This document shows positions 1 to 8,755 of a stretch of DNA of 64,000 nt, piece after piece. The stretch is from Arenicella chitinivorans. Lineage in GTDB: Bacteria; Pseudomonadota; Gammaproteobacteria; Arenicellales; Arenicellaceae. The notes beneath the pieces were generated by a model. That model had not been told where the DNA came from. It searched no databases and was given only the letters and a program-made list of their open reading frames with translations. Each line of letters starts with the position of its first letter. Position 1 is the first letter of the stretch. A program made the translations under genes and the position numbers. Location: assembly GCF_014651515.1 (NCBI RefSeq), contig NZ_BMXA01000001.1:806001-870000 (forward strand), given 5' to 3'.

Positions 1-1
1 C

Positions 2-1156
2 TACATAGATGACCGCGTACCGCATATGTATTTTGGTTCTGGTTTTCCACGATCAAACTTTATTGTGAACTGCCTTGCTGGTGCCGGATATCGAGTCTCA
101 ATTCTGCCGCTGAACTTTCCCAATGAGGAATCAGTAACAAGTTTATACAGTGATATCGATCGACGAATAGAAGTGATTCCAAGTGTTGGGCGGCCTGAGT
201 TTATGCAGTTTTGGGACATGCATAAAGGTTACTATGACTTAGTTTGGGTCAGTCGCCCGCATAATATGGAGTTTGTGCATCCGGTTATGGCTGCTGCGGG
301 TGGCATTAAAAAAGTGGTCTATGATGCGGAAGCAATTTACGCAGATCGTGAGCATGCGCTTAGAAATCTTGGTCTAGGTAATTCCGAGCTTGAGTTAACC
401 TATGACGAGATGGTTAAAAATGAGTTAGTTCTAGCGGCGTCGGCGGACGCGTTGGTGGCAGTGTCGAGACGCGATAGAGATATCATTGCATCAAACATCG
501 CTAGGCCAGTGCCGGTCATTGATTGCGGGTACGGTGTGAAGATCAGACGCTCAAAGTCGAGTTTTGAAGTTCGAAGCGGCCTGCTTTTTGTCGGTAATCT
601 TGATCGGAGTGAATCGCCCAATGTGGACTCGCTATTGTGGTTTTACGATTTGGTATGGCCATTAGTGAAAAAGCAGCTTCCGAATATTACGCTGCATGTC
701 GTCGGCTCGAATCAAGCCGATGTTTTGGAGTGCGTCGAAGATCCCAACATTGTGTTTCATGGTGTGGTCGATGACTTGTATCAATTTTACGACGCAGCAG
801 CCGTATTCATTGCGCCAACACGCTATGCCGCCGGTATACCGTTGAAGGTCCAGGAAGCGGCGGCCAATGGTTTACCTACGGTGGTAACGGATTTGTTGAC
901 GTCGCAACTAGGGTGGCAAAATGAGCGCGAGACCCTGAGTTCTGAGGTTGGTGATCCGTGCAGATTTGCCGAGAATTGTGTCAGATTGCATTCCGAGTCA
1001 GCGCTTTGGCGCACGATTCAAGACAATGCATTTACTGCGGTGCAATCTGATTGTGATGTGGCGGTGTTTGAAAACAGAATTCTGACGATGTTGCGTGATG
1101 TGTTGAAAGCCAATAGCAATGTTACATTACTCAGTAAGCACCGGGAGTACAAGTAG
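2..1156 (+). CDS. Glycosyltransferase, GT4-like (5' end cut by window edge)
   Basis: The frame is open from base 2 and reads YIDDRVPHMYFGSGFPR before the first internal ATG at 26. That looks like the conserved N-terminal strand and nucleotide-binding region of group 1 glycosyltransferases, so the true start lies left of the window and the ATG at 26 is internal. The C-terminal half is a clear GT-B donor-binding domain: LLFVGNLDRSESPNVDSL near nt 580-640, then AAGIPLKVQEAAANGLP near 825-880, where the acidic residue and Gly-rich loop contact the sugar nucleotide. It probably transfers a sugar during exopolysaccharide or O-antigen assembly at the cytoplasmic face of the membrane. The donor and acceptor cannot be told. 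Sulfotransferases 5-6 kb downstream fit a modified surface polysaccharide. Confidence 0.85.
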   Translation, partial: YIDDRVPHMYFGSGFPRSNFIVNCLAGAGYRVSILPLNFPNEESVTSLYSDIDRRIEVIPSVGRPEFMQFWDMHKGYYDLVWVSRPHNMEFVHPVMAAAGGIKKVVYDAEAIYADREHALRNLGLGNSELELTYDEMVKNELVLAASADALVAVSRRDRDIIASNIARPVPVIDCGYGVKIRRSKSSFEVRSGLLFVGNLDRSESPNVDSLLWFYDLVWPLVKKQLPNITLHVVGSNQADVLECVEDPNIVFHGVVDDLYQFYDAAAVFIAPTRYAAGIPLKVQEAAANGLPTVVTDLLTSQLGWQNERETLSSEVGDPCRFAENCVRLHSESALWRTIQDNAFTAVQSDCDVAVFENRILTMLRDVLKANSNVTLLSKHREYK

Positions 1157-1250
1157 TGCGAATGGAGCTTAGTCTATATTGCTTATTGCACTGTGGTTAG
1201 GCCCATCCTTAAACTTGTGATAACTAAATGATAATAAAGACTTACCATCC

Positions 1251-3575
1251 ATGAATAAAATACACACTTTTGCGGCCACACTTGGTTTGTTGACGATTTT
1301 TGCTTGTGGATACACACCGTCACATGCTCAAGTTCCCGCACCCAGTGATGAGGAAATTCTCGCTAACAAAAATCGTGCAATTAGTTTGGTGGAAACTCGA
1401 CGTAAACTCGATAAGTTAGTATGGGGCCCTGAAGAATTAGCCCAAGAGTACGAGCAACGCATCGTGAAACTATGGGATGATTTATTAAAGGCAGAGCACA
1501 AGTTCGAGGTATTGAAAGCGTTTCCGTTTGGGTCGTTGCAGCTCGCAAAGCACAAAGAGAGTGAGCCGCTTGAGCTGCAAATAGCAAAGTACACTTTTGA
1601 GGGAGAGGGCGAAACCTGGTCGAATACCAAGTTCCAGAATTTTATTACCGAAATGGTAGCAGCGGATTATGTGCTTGAGCAGACCGAGTGGCACCACGCT
1701 AAGTTTACACCGCCAAGCAAGGGCGAGGGCGCGATATCTGAGGTCAGTTTTGCTTTGCATGTTGCGCGTGCGAATCCTGCCCATCGTTTGGTGTTTAAAG
1801 GGTTGCTTGAAATTGACTGGATGGTCGCAGCGGCATCGGGTGTCAGCCTGCAAGCAGACAAGTTAAAACTACTTGATTTGACCATTCTAGAGCGTGAACA
1901 GCCAGCTCCGTTTCAAGAAGTGTTTACCGTTACAGGCACCAAGGAGCAACCATTGGTGCATCCTATTCTGGTGTACGACCTAGATAAAGACGGTAACTCT
2001 GACATCGTGGTCGGTGGACAAAATTTGCTATTGCGAAACAAAGGCGGTGGCGAACTGGTCACGGAGCAGTTATTTGATAAGTTCCGTAACCTGTATGACG
2101 GCGCCGTGTTAGCAGACTTTAACAACGATGGAAATGTCGACTTCGTCGGCGTTGACGAGCGCGGGTACCCCATGATGTACGTTGGTAGTGCTGAGGGACG
2201 GTTTAGTGGTAGTGCCATCAAGATATCAGAGCACCACTTGGGGCTGCCCAAGACCTTTACCGCAGGTGATATAGATGGTGACGGTGATTTAGATATCCAC
2301 ATTGCAAACTACAAATATGCCTACCGTCAAGGGCAGATGCCAAACCCCTATTTTGATGCAAACGACGGCTATCCTGCGGTGATGTTGCGCAATGACGGCG
2401 ACGGTAAATTCAGTGATATCACCGAGCAGTCAGGATTGGCCGCAAAGCGTTATCGTCGTTCTTATAGCAGCTCCTTCGTCGATTTGGATGACGATCAGGA
2501 CATGGATTTGATCGTGGTTAGCGACTACGCTGGCTTCGATGTTTATACCAATGATGGCAAAGGAAAGTTTACCGATATCACCGATCAATTTGGCCTTGAT
2601 CGTCATTTCTTCGGGATGGGACATACTTTTGACGATTTTAATGGTGATGGAAAGCTCGACTTTTACGTCATCGGCATGAGCTCAACGACGGCGCGTCGAT
2701 TGGAAAATATGGGGCTGGGCCGTGAAGATTTTAAACAGCATACGGATATGCGTATGGCCATGGGTTACGGAAATCGCATGTTCCTGCGAGACGGTGATGG
2801 TTTCAGAAAAGCCCCTAATAATGATCAAGTGGCTCGCACCGGTTGGTCATGGGGGACCAGCACCTTCGATTTTGACAACGATGGCGACAAAGATATCTTT
2901 GTCGCCAACGGCCACTACAGCGGCGAAAGTACCCAAGACTACTGCACGACCTTTTGGCGGCACGATATTTATGAAGGCGGCCAAGAAGATGTTGCCCGAG
3001 ATATGCTATTTCAGGCTGAATCAACCGATCTTCGGGAGGCCAAAATCTCCTGGAATGGGTATGAGCATAAAGTGCTGTACCTAAAGCACGGTGACGATTT
3101 CATCAATATTGGGTATTTGATGGGGGTTGCATTTGAGTACGATGCAAGAGCCGTTGTTACCGAAGACATCGACAGTGATGGCCGTGTGGATCTGCTGGTG
3201 GTTGAACACATTGCAGACAGCCTGAGCCCAGCGCGCTATCGATTGCACGTCTACCGAAATGGTTTGCAACAGGCTGGAAACTGGATTGGTGTTGCGTTAC
3301 ACGATACGCCCGCAATGTCGACCATCGGCGCGACCGTACGTATTGAAGCGGAAGGTGGGAGTCAGATGACTCGCGTAGTGACGGGGGATTCTTTCTCAGC
3401 ACAGCATTCTGCTAAGTTGCACTTCGGTCTGGGTAAGAGTGACAAAGTGTCTAAGATGAGTGTAACTTGGAGTGATGGTAGTCAAGTTGTCTTGGATAAT
3501 CCGAAGTCCGGTGTCTATCATCGCCTGTCACCGGGGAAAGATGCTGGGTCAGCAGCTCAAACTACTTCAAATTAG
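1251..3575 (+). CDS. Secreted FG-GAP/VCBS repeat protein with C-terminal ASPIC/UnbV domain
   Basis: This is a 774-residue exported protein. The N-terminus has a basic start, a hydrophobic core and a likely signal peptidase I site after S-H-A26. A Cys at 19 follows I-F-A, a poor lipobox, so a soluble secreted form is favoured. From about residue 240 there are at least seven Ca-binding-type FG-GAP loops, for example DLDKDGNSDI, DFNNDGNVDF, DIDGDGDLDI, DFNGDGKLDF, DFDNDGDKDI and DIDSDGRVDL, expected to form beta-propeller blades. Residues about 680-765 (GATVRIEAEGG, HFGLGKSDKV) match the ASPIC/UnbV domain that often ends such proteins (CRTAC1-like). The biochemical role of the family is poorly known; adhesion or extracellular matrix binding is an inference. 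About residues 30-230 are unassigned. Confidence 0.88.
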   Translation: MNKIHTFAATLGLLTIFACGYTPSHAQVPAPSDEEILANKNRAISLVETRRKLDKLVWGPEELAQEYEQRIVKLWDDLLKAEHKFEVLKAFPFGSLQLAKHKESEPLELQIAKYTFEGEGETWSNTKFQNFITEMVAADYVLEQTEWHHAKFTPPSKGEGAISEVSFALHVARANPAHRLVFKGLLEIDWMVAAASGVSLQADKLKLLDLTILEREQPAPFQEVFTVTGTKEQPLVHPILVYDLDKDGNSDIVVGGQNLLLRNKGGGELVTEQLFDKFRNLYDGAVLADFNNDGNVDFVGVDERGYPMMYVGSAEGRFSGSAIKISEHHLGLPKTFTAGDIDGDGDLDIHIANYKYAYRQGQMPNPYFDANDGYPAVMLRNDGDGKFSDITEQSGLAAKRYRRSYSSSFVDLDDDQDMDLIVVSDYAGFDVYTNDGKGKFTDITDQFGLDRHFFGMGHTFDDFNGDGKLDFYVIGMSSTTARRLENMGLGREDFKQHTDMRMAMGYGNRMFLRDGDGFRKAPNNDQVARTGWSWGTSTFDFDNDGDKDIFVANGHYSGESTQDYCTTFWRHDIYEGGQEDVARDMLFQAESTDLREAKISWNGYEHKVLYLKHGDDFINIGYLMGVAFEYDARAVVTEDIDSDGRVDLLVVEHIADSLSPARYRLHVYRNGLQQAGNWIGVALHDTPAMSTIGATVRIEAEGGSQMTRVVTGDSFSAQHSAKLHFGLGKSDKVSKMSVTWSDGSQVVLDNPKSGVYHRLSPGKDAGSAAQTTSN

Positions 3576-3689
3576 ACTTTAGTCGCACGACATTTTCTCG
3601 GCGTCCATATTAAGATGATTTGACGTTTTATGTTAATCGGCATTGTTCGGGCAATTGTTTGCCGGCATGAACTAATAAATACACTGTAG

Positions 3690-4424
3690 ATGAAGTTATA
3701 CAACAAAACTAATTTTAGATTCTGTGTTGTCAGCACACTGTCTTTGTTACTGGGTGCTTGCTCGAATGAGCCACCGGAGCATATGCCTGCGAGTGCTAGT
3801 CGGTCGTCTCAAACTGAGGTTGTGAATACGGTTGAACATGCCGTTTCGTTACTCAATACGAGTCCGCAGGATCCGGCGCTTACCGCAGAATTAACGAGTT
3901 CTCAGCGGGTAGAATCTGCGGCTGAGCCTTCAAGCACTGCCAACTCTGAAGATGAACTTGAGTTGCATGTCGATGACACACTTTACGAGAACTTTGAAGC
4001 ACCAGCTGAAACCGTGGCTTTGGTGCCATTGACTTCTAACAGAGTCGAGTGGAGCTCGCCATTGGAACGTAGTTATGAGCGCGTCACGGTCACCCTAGTG
4101 GGTCCGGATGGCGTGCTCAACAGACGAGAGTTCGCGCCAGGTCAATCAATTGAATGGGACTCCGGTCTCCAAGATGGTCTGTACACATGGGAGTCGGTAC
4201 TTTCGCCTGAAGTAGATCCGTATGTGCGTGAACAAATGAATCAAGTTCGGTCACAAGGGAACCTTGAGGCGGAACAGGCGCTTCTGGCGAGGCTACGATC
4301 TGAGGGCAGTTTGCCGTCAGAAGAACAAGGTAATCAAAACCGTCAGTCGGGCACATTTACCGTGGTGGATGGTGTTGTCAGGCCAACCTTGGTCGATGTT
4401 CAGAAAGAGGTGGTTGATCGTTGA
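3690..4424 (+). CDS. Putative lipoprotein, unknown function
   Basis: The 244-residue product begins with a lipoprotein signal: basic N-region, hydrophobic stretch and lipobox L-G-A-C with the lipidated Cys at 24. It is followed by a Ser/Glu-rich low-complexity linker (about 25-110). A compact C-terminal part (about 115-244) contains VTLVGPDGVLNRREFAPG and WDSGLQDGLYTWE, beta-rich segments ending in a short extension. I do not recognise a named family. Residue +2 after the Cys is Ser, which by the E. coli rule does not retain it in the inner membrane, so the outer membrane is likely. It lies in the same direction as, and 147 nt before, a secreted tail-fibre-like protein and may anchor or assist it (inference). 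Confidence 0.7.
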   Translation: MKLYNKTNFRFCVVSTLSLLLGACSNEPPEHMPASASRSSQTEVVNTVEHAVSLLNTSPQDPALTAELTSSQRVESAAEPSSTANSEDELELHVDDTLYENFEAPAETVALVPLTSNRVEWSSPLERSYERVTVTLVGPDGVLNRREFAPGQSIEWDSGLQDGLYTWESVLSPEVDPYVREQMNQVRSQGNLEAEQALLARLRSEGSLPSEEQGNQNRQSGTFTVVDGVVRPTLVDVQKEVVDR

Positions 4425-4571
4425 GATTCGACTATACTATTAACTATAATTAAGAATACTGTGCTAACCGAAGGTGAGAGTTAAGCGCATGGGTCGCAGA
4501 TATCTACGTTGAGTAGTAGAAGTTCAGATAGCTGCATAATCAAATTGAGCTTCAGGCTCAGGGGTACATTT

Positions 4572-5705
4572 ATGAAACTTCTAACATGCAGCTTTCTAGC
4601 TCTGTCGGCTAGCTTTTGCATATCGCCGTTCGCGCACGCCGACCAAGTAATCAATGATGATTTAATCGTCACGTCTAGTGAATGCATAGGTTTTGATTGT
4701 GTCAATGGTGAAAATTTTGGCTTCGATACCCTTCGTTTAAAAGAGAATAATATACGCATACATTTCAATGACACGAGTATCTCAGCGAGTTTCCCAACTA
4801 ACGATTGGCGTATTGTAGCGAATGACTCCGGAAACGGTGGTGAAAACTACCTTGGGATTGAAGACTCCAATACCGGGCGATTTCCTTTTCGCGTGCAAGC
4901 TGGCGCGCCAGCAGACGCGTTGGTCGTTGAAGCAGACGGAGACATTGGCGTCAAAACCCGGAACCCGGTAGTCGATATTCATATTGTTGAAGGCAACACG
5001 CCGACTGTTCGACTCGAGCAAGATGGCTCTGATGGTTTCACGCCTCAGACCTGGGACATGGCCGGTAACGAAGCAAATTTCTTTATTCGTGATGTGACTA
5101 ACGGTAGCCAGCTGCCACTGCGTATTGAGCCGGGTGCGGATACTAATTCTTTGTATGTTAACTCTAATGGCCATATTGGTATCGGAACTAATAGTCCTGA
5201 TACCCAAGTGCATTTAGTGGAAACCGCCAATACAAACACGGTATTCCGAGTTGAGAACAAAAACGCGACGGGATCAAACGCTGAAGTATCGTTAGTGAAT
5301 TCCATTCGTGAATGGAAATTTAGAAACAATACTGTTGGCAATTTCGTTATCAACGCCCCTGGTGATACTGGTTTTGAGTTGGAGCTCAGAGAGGACGGTA
5401 CACTAATCTTAGAGGGCGGCTTAATAACAGGCACACCTTCTGGTACGTGTAATCCCGGTCCTTGCGACGCGACGTTCCAGCCAGATAAGTTTACGGTTCC
5501 GTCCATCGAGGATCACGCAGAGTACATGTGGGAAAACAGCTATTTGTGGGGCGTTGGACCAACGCGGGAAGGTATACCGATGAATCTGACTAAGAAGACT
5601 GGTGGTATTCTTCATGAACTGGAGGTGGCTCACATCTATATTGAGCAATTACACCATCGGCTAAAGGACATGGAAAACCGACTCGAGGCTTTTGAACAGA
5701 AGTAA
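4572..5705 (+). CDS. Secreted tail-fibre-like repeat protein with C-terminal coiled coil
   Basis: The start at 4572 is chosen because it opens a signal peptide (MKLLTCSFLALSASFC, cleavage near AHA-D) and has a GGGG run about 8 nt upstream; an in-frame start at 4509 would bury the signal. The mature part contains two related units about 76 residues apart, near nt 4863-5000 and 5092-5225. Each has P-[FL]-R-[VI], then ALVV or SLYV, then G-[DH]-I-G, T-x-[NS]-P and H-[IL]-V-E. This GIGT-P pattern is typical of phage tail fibres and bacterial surface proteins with trimeric beta-structured stalks. The last 35 residues (LEVAHIYIEQLHHRLKDME) form a coiled coil. No S74 peptidase residues were seen. A surface-exposed trimeric filament is inferred. 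An intrinsic terminator follows directly. Confidence 0.75.
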   Translation: MKLLTCSFLALSASFCISPFAHADQVINDDLIVTSSECIGFDCVNGENFGFDTLRLKENNIRIHFNDTSISASFPTNDWRIVANDSGNGGENYLGIEDSNTGRFPFRVQAGAPADALVVEADGDIGVKTRNPVVDIHIVEGNTPTVRLEQDGSDGFTPQTWDMAGNEANFFIRDVTNGSQLPLRIEPGADTNSLYVNSNGHIGIGTNSPDTQVHLVETANTNTVFRVENKNATGSNAEVSLVNSIREWKFRNNTVGNFVINAPGDTGFELELREDGTLILEGGLITGTPSGTCNPGPCDATFQPDKFTVPSIEDHAEYMWENSYLWGVGPTREGIPMNLTKKTGGILHELEVAHIYIEQLHHRLKDMENRLEAFEQK

Positions 5706-5730
5706 ATTCCCTCGACCACTGTCTCTTAAA

Positions 5731-5767
5731 CACTCAGATCGCGTTAACTGCGGTCTGGGTGTTTTTT
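5731..5767 (+). terminator. Intrinsic terminator after the tail-fibre-like gene
   Basis: Arms 5731-5742 and 5750-5761 pair over 12 bp with a few G-U pairs around a 7-nt loop, followed by six T at 5762-5767. It closes the transcription unit ending at 5705 and overlaps the upstream GTG (5759) that might otherwise be taken as the start of the next gene. Confidence 0.85.
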
Positions 5768-5800
5768 AATGTTTGGCATACATTTTTTAAGCAATCCACT

Positions 5801-6538
5801 ATGGAATCACGCGTTAATTTTACGGTCATTGGAACGCAAAAAGGGGGGACTCAAGCGTTAAACCAGTTTTTAAAAGCGCACCCGGAAATCGGCATGGTGA
5901 CGCCCCCAGTGATCGCACCTCATTTTTTCGATAATGAGAAAATTTTTAGCGATATACCTGATTACGAGGTATATCATCGAATGTATTCGGAAAAAAGTTT
6001 GGCCATGCTGACTGGGGATGTGACGCCGATATACAGCTATTGGCCGAATGCAGTGGCGCGTATCAAGGCATACAACCCAGACATGAAAATTATCTTTCTG
6101 CTCAGAGACCCGGTGCTGCGTACCTATTCTCACTGGAATATGGAGTATTCTCGAGGTGATGAGAAGCTTGGATTCTTAAAGGCGATCCTGACTGAGAATC
6201 GTCGTCGAGCAGGAGGCGCGCACAGGATCTATTCTTATCTCCACCGTAGCTTATATGCGCCTCAGGTTGTCAATTTACTTGAATACTTTGAGAGGAAACA
6301 ATGTCTGTTTATCAAAAGTGATGAGCTTCAAAGGAGCCATGTTGAGGTAATGTCTCGGATATTTTCCTTTCTTGATGTGGATAGTACTATCATCCCAGAG
6401 CAACAGTCTGTGCATGCAAGACACTACCCTCAGATGCCATCATGGTTGAATTTTACGCTCAGACTCTATTTTCAACGCGATATTGTTTCCGTCGAACAGT
6501 TAACCGGTTTAGACTTGAAAGCGTGGCGTCTGATCTAA
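5801..6538 (+). CDS. Sulfotransferase (PAPS-dependent), first copy
   Basis: The 245-residue protein transfers sulfate from PAPS, probably to a carbohydrate. The 5'-phosphosulfate-binding loop is GTQKGGTQAL at residues 11-20, with Lys14 as the phosphate-contacting residue. The motif GDVTPIYSYWP (72-82) resembles the conserved TPxY segment of heparan-sulfate-type sulfotransferases. The 3'-phosphate motif is LLRDPVLRTYSHW (100-112), with Arg102 and Ser110. The in-frame GTG at 5759 is rejected because it lies inside the terminator hairpin and precedes the P-loop by an unneeded 14 residues. It may sulfate a polysaccharide made by the neighbouring glycosyltransferase region (inference). A second, unlike sulfotransferase is convergent and ends 17 nt away. 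Confidence 0.88.
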   Translation: MESRVNFTVIGTQKGGTQALNQFLKAHPEIGMVTPPVIAPHFFDNEKIFSDIPDYEVYHRMYSEKSLAMLTGDVTPIYSYWPNAVARIKAYNPDMKIIFLLRDPVLRTYSHWNMEYSRGDEKLGFLKAILTENRRRAGGAHRIYSYLHRSLYAPQVVNLLEYFERKQCLFIKSDELQRSHVEVMSRIFSFLDVDSTIIPEQQSVHARHYPQMPSWLNFTLRLYFQRDIVSVEQLTGLDLKAWRLI

Positions 6539-6554
6539 TTTAAGCGGCGCGGAG

Positions 6555-7415
6555 TCAGGCGCCAAGTTGCGTTGTTCTGAGCGCGCTGCCGCTGGATTTG
6601 AGTTTACGATAGCAGTTTAGTGCCTGAGTGGCATGACTGTCGAAAAACATGGTTAAGCGCTCACTCATTTGTGATTTCCAATAATCAATACTTCCCCGGT
6701 GGAAAGTCGAGCTCCCGGGATCAAACACGTTTGACTGCACATTATGAATTTGATCCGAATCAAGCCCAAGGTCGAGGAAAGCAGATAGTTGCTGGATTGC
6801 GTCAAATTGTTTCCTCTGATCGCCACCACCGTGAATCCCGACCACGTCTTCATAGTCAAGAAAGTGGATGTTCGGGTAGTCAATCCAGCCCATCATAGAG
6901 TCGTACCACTTATCGAGTGGTAGAAACACTGGGTCGCCGCTTCCGTACTCAGGCACAAGCCCCAAAACAACGCTCTTAAGCTGGTCTTCTCGAGATTCCA
7001 GCGACGCGAAAAGGTTGTGGTAGGGGTGATCTGGTAACTTGAGTACAAAGTTCACAAGTGATAAAGCAACAGCCCTTGGATCTCTATAGATCATAATCAT
7101 GGAAATCCCTGATTGCTCCAATATTTCGTGAGCGAGCCTAGAGTAGGGAATGTGGCCGTAATGAAAATGGCCATAGGCTATATTTGATATTATCGAGTCG
7201 AAATAATTTGCGTCAATACCCGCCGGTGAGGACACACCAACCAATAGGCTGGTATCAGAGTCTGGGGCCTCAAGTGCGGTGGATGCAGCAATTATTTCAC
7301 CAGTGTGCCTAAATCCCAACATCTGAGTGATACCCGTCAGTAAGTGTGTGCCGGATTTTGGAATGCTATTCAAGAATAATTTCTGTCGTAGAATGTGATC
7401 GCTGTCTGGCGACAT
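6555..7415 (-). CDS. Sulfotransferase (PAPS-dependent), second copy
   Basis: The 286-residue product carries the 5'-PSB loop SIPKSGTHLL (residues 17-26, Lys20) and the 3'-PB motif MIYRDPRAVALSLVNF, both standard for sulfotransferases. It differs from the plus-strand neighbour in loop sequence (PKSGTH against QKGGTQ), so it is not a recent duplicate. The start at 7415 is preferred to the longer frame at 7487 because GGAG lies 4 nt before this ATG and the extra N-terminal 24 residues have no family counterpart. The acceptor is unknown; a surface glycan or small molecule is possible. It is convergent with the first sulfotransferase and divergent from the beta-helix gene. Confidence 0.87.
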   Translation of the reverse strand: MSPDSDHILRQKLFLNSIPKSGTHLLTGITQMLGFRHTGEIIAASTALEAPDSDTSLLVGVSSPAGIDANYFDSIISNIAYGHFHYGHIPYSRLAHEILEQSGISMIMIYRDPRAVALSLVNFVLKLPDHPYHNLFASLESREDQLKSVVLGLVPEYGSGDPVFLPLDKWYDSMMGWIDYPNIHFLDYEDVVGIHGGGDQRKQFDAIQQLSAFLDLGLDSDQIHNVQSNVFDPGSSTFHRGSIDYWKSQMSERLTMFFDSHATQALNCYRKLKSSGSALRTTQLGA

Positions 7416-7533
7416 AACGCTCCATCCGCAAAAAAAGCGGTTTTTCAAGGTTGTTGTGTATTGGTGATGTGAAAAATACCTAAGCAAAGGCCGGTTTTAA
7501 TTATACTATGAGACTTTGAATTCAAATCTAAAA

Positions 7534-8661
7534 ATGGCTTCCACAACACGCACTGTCATAATGTTGGGTCTTGTCGCTAACGCCTCTTGTGCGATAGCGT
7601 CCGACGCTGATTCGATTCTCGACTACATTCCAAGCTTACTGGCCTCCATAGACACTAAGGTCACTTTACAGTCGGCTATACCACAACCAAATGGTGGGTT
7701 CTGTTCGATACCAAGCGGTGGTGGTGAAGAGAATACCAGTCAACCAGATCATGTCATTGGCAACGGCACTGCAGCAAGTTGTACGAGTGCAGCGGTGGTT
7801 TCGGCGGTGGCCAAGGGTGGTGTAATTACCTTCAACTGTGGTGCGAGGCCGGTTGAGATTGTGATGCAAAAGACGGCGAAAGTGGTTAACAATACTGGCC
7901 CAAAGATCGTATTGGATGGGGGCGGCAAGGTGACCTTGAGCGGTGGTGGTGCACGTCGAATCCTGTATATGAATACCTGTGACCCAGACCAGGTCTGGAC
8001 CACTTCACACTGTCAAAACCAGGATCATCCTCAGTTGACCGTACAGAATTTAACCTTTAAAAATGGCAACTCAAAATCCGAGACTGAGTACGATGGAGGC
8101 GGGGCGATCTGGGTACGAGGGGGACGGTTTAAGATTGTGAACTCGCGCTTTGAAAACAATGTCTGCGCCAACACGGGGCCGGATGTTGGCGGTGCGGCTG
8201 TGCGGGTTTTTAGCCAGTACCAAGGGTTGCCCGTCTATGTCACGAATAGTGTCTTTGGTGGTGCGAGCGATAAAGCCAATGTGTGCTCCAACGGTGGTGG
8301 CTTAAGCAGTATTGGTGTTTCCTACACCGTGACCAATTCATGGTTCAGTCACAATCGTGCTATCGGCAATGGTGCTAACCCAAGTCAACCTGGAACCCCA
8401 GGTGGTGGTAGTGGTGGCGCTATTTACAATGATGGCAACAACTTTGATCTTAAAATCTGTGGCACCACGATTGAGAACAATGCGGCCAACGAAGGGGGCG
8501 GAGCGATCTTCTTCGTCAGCAATAACCGCCAAGGAACCTTGAGCATTACCAATTCCACCTTAAAACGTAATCCGAGTAACGGGTTTGAGACTGCCGGCTA
8601 CCCAGGGATATTTTTTCTAGGTAAAGGTCAGCCGTCGATCGCAAATTCTGTCATACAATAG
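7534..8661 (+). CDS. Secreted right-handed parallel beta-helix protein
   Basis: The 375-residue product starts at ATG 7534, preferred to an in-frame TTG at 7516, and opens with a signal peptide cleaved near CAIA-S. The rest is made of short degenerate coils rich in G, N and V, for example LTVQNLTFKNGNS, FKIVNSRFENN, YTVTNSWFSHNRAIG and LSITNSTLKRN. This N-S-x-[FL]-x-x-N pattern recurs every 20-30 residues and is the signature of pectate-lyase-like or Pmp-like parallel beta-helices. Several Cys pairs suggest disulfides, consistent with export. No catalytic residues of a named polysaccharide lyase could be assigned, so it may be a carbohydrate-active enzyme or a structural adhesin. Its place near sulfotransferases is compatible with action on a sulfated glycan. 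Confidence 0.78.
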   Translation: MASTTRTVIMLGLVANASCAIASDADSILDYIPSLLASIDTKVTLQSAIPQPNGGFCSIPSGGGEENTSQPDHVIGNGTAASCTSAAVVSAVAKGGVITFNCGARPVEIVMQKTAKVVNNTGPKIVLDGGGKVTLSGGGARRILYMNTCDPDQVWTTSHCQNQDHPQLTVQNLTFKNGNSKSETEYDGGGAIWVRGGRFKIVNSRFENNVCANTGPDVGGAAVRVFSQYQGLPVYVTNSVFGGASDKANVCSNGGGLSSIGVSYTVTNSWFSHNRAIGNGANPSQPGTPGGGSGGAIYNDGNNFDLKICGTTIENNAANEGGGAIFFVSNNRQGTLSITNSTLKRNPSNGFETAGYPGIFFLGKGQPSIANSVIQ

Positions 8662-8755
8662 CGATCATCCCGCAGCAGCTTGATTGCAAACTGTTGCTTC
8701 AGCGGCGCGACTATTTTTGTCCCGCCACTTAACTATTTTTAACAATGAGAACCCA

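Noticed and set aside
1251-1330. Lipoprotein signal for the FG-GAP protein
   Set aside because: The residues before Cys19 (I-F-A) are a poor lipobox and a good signal peptidase I site follows at S-H-A26.
5759-5800. Upstream GTG start for the first sulfotransferase
   Set aside because: It lies within the terminator hairpin (5731-5767) and would add 14 residues before the P-loop; ATG 5801 is more plausible.
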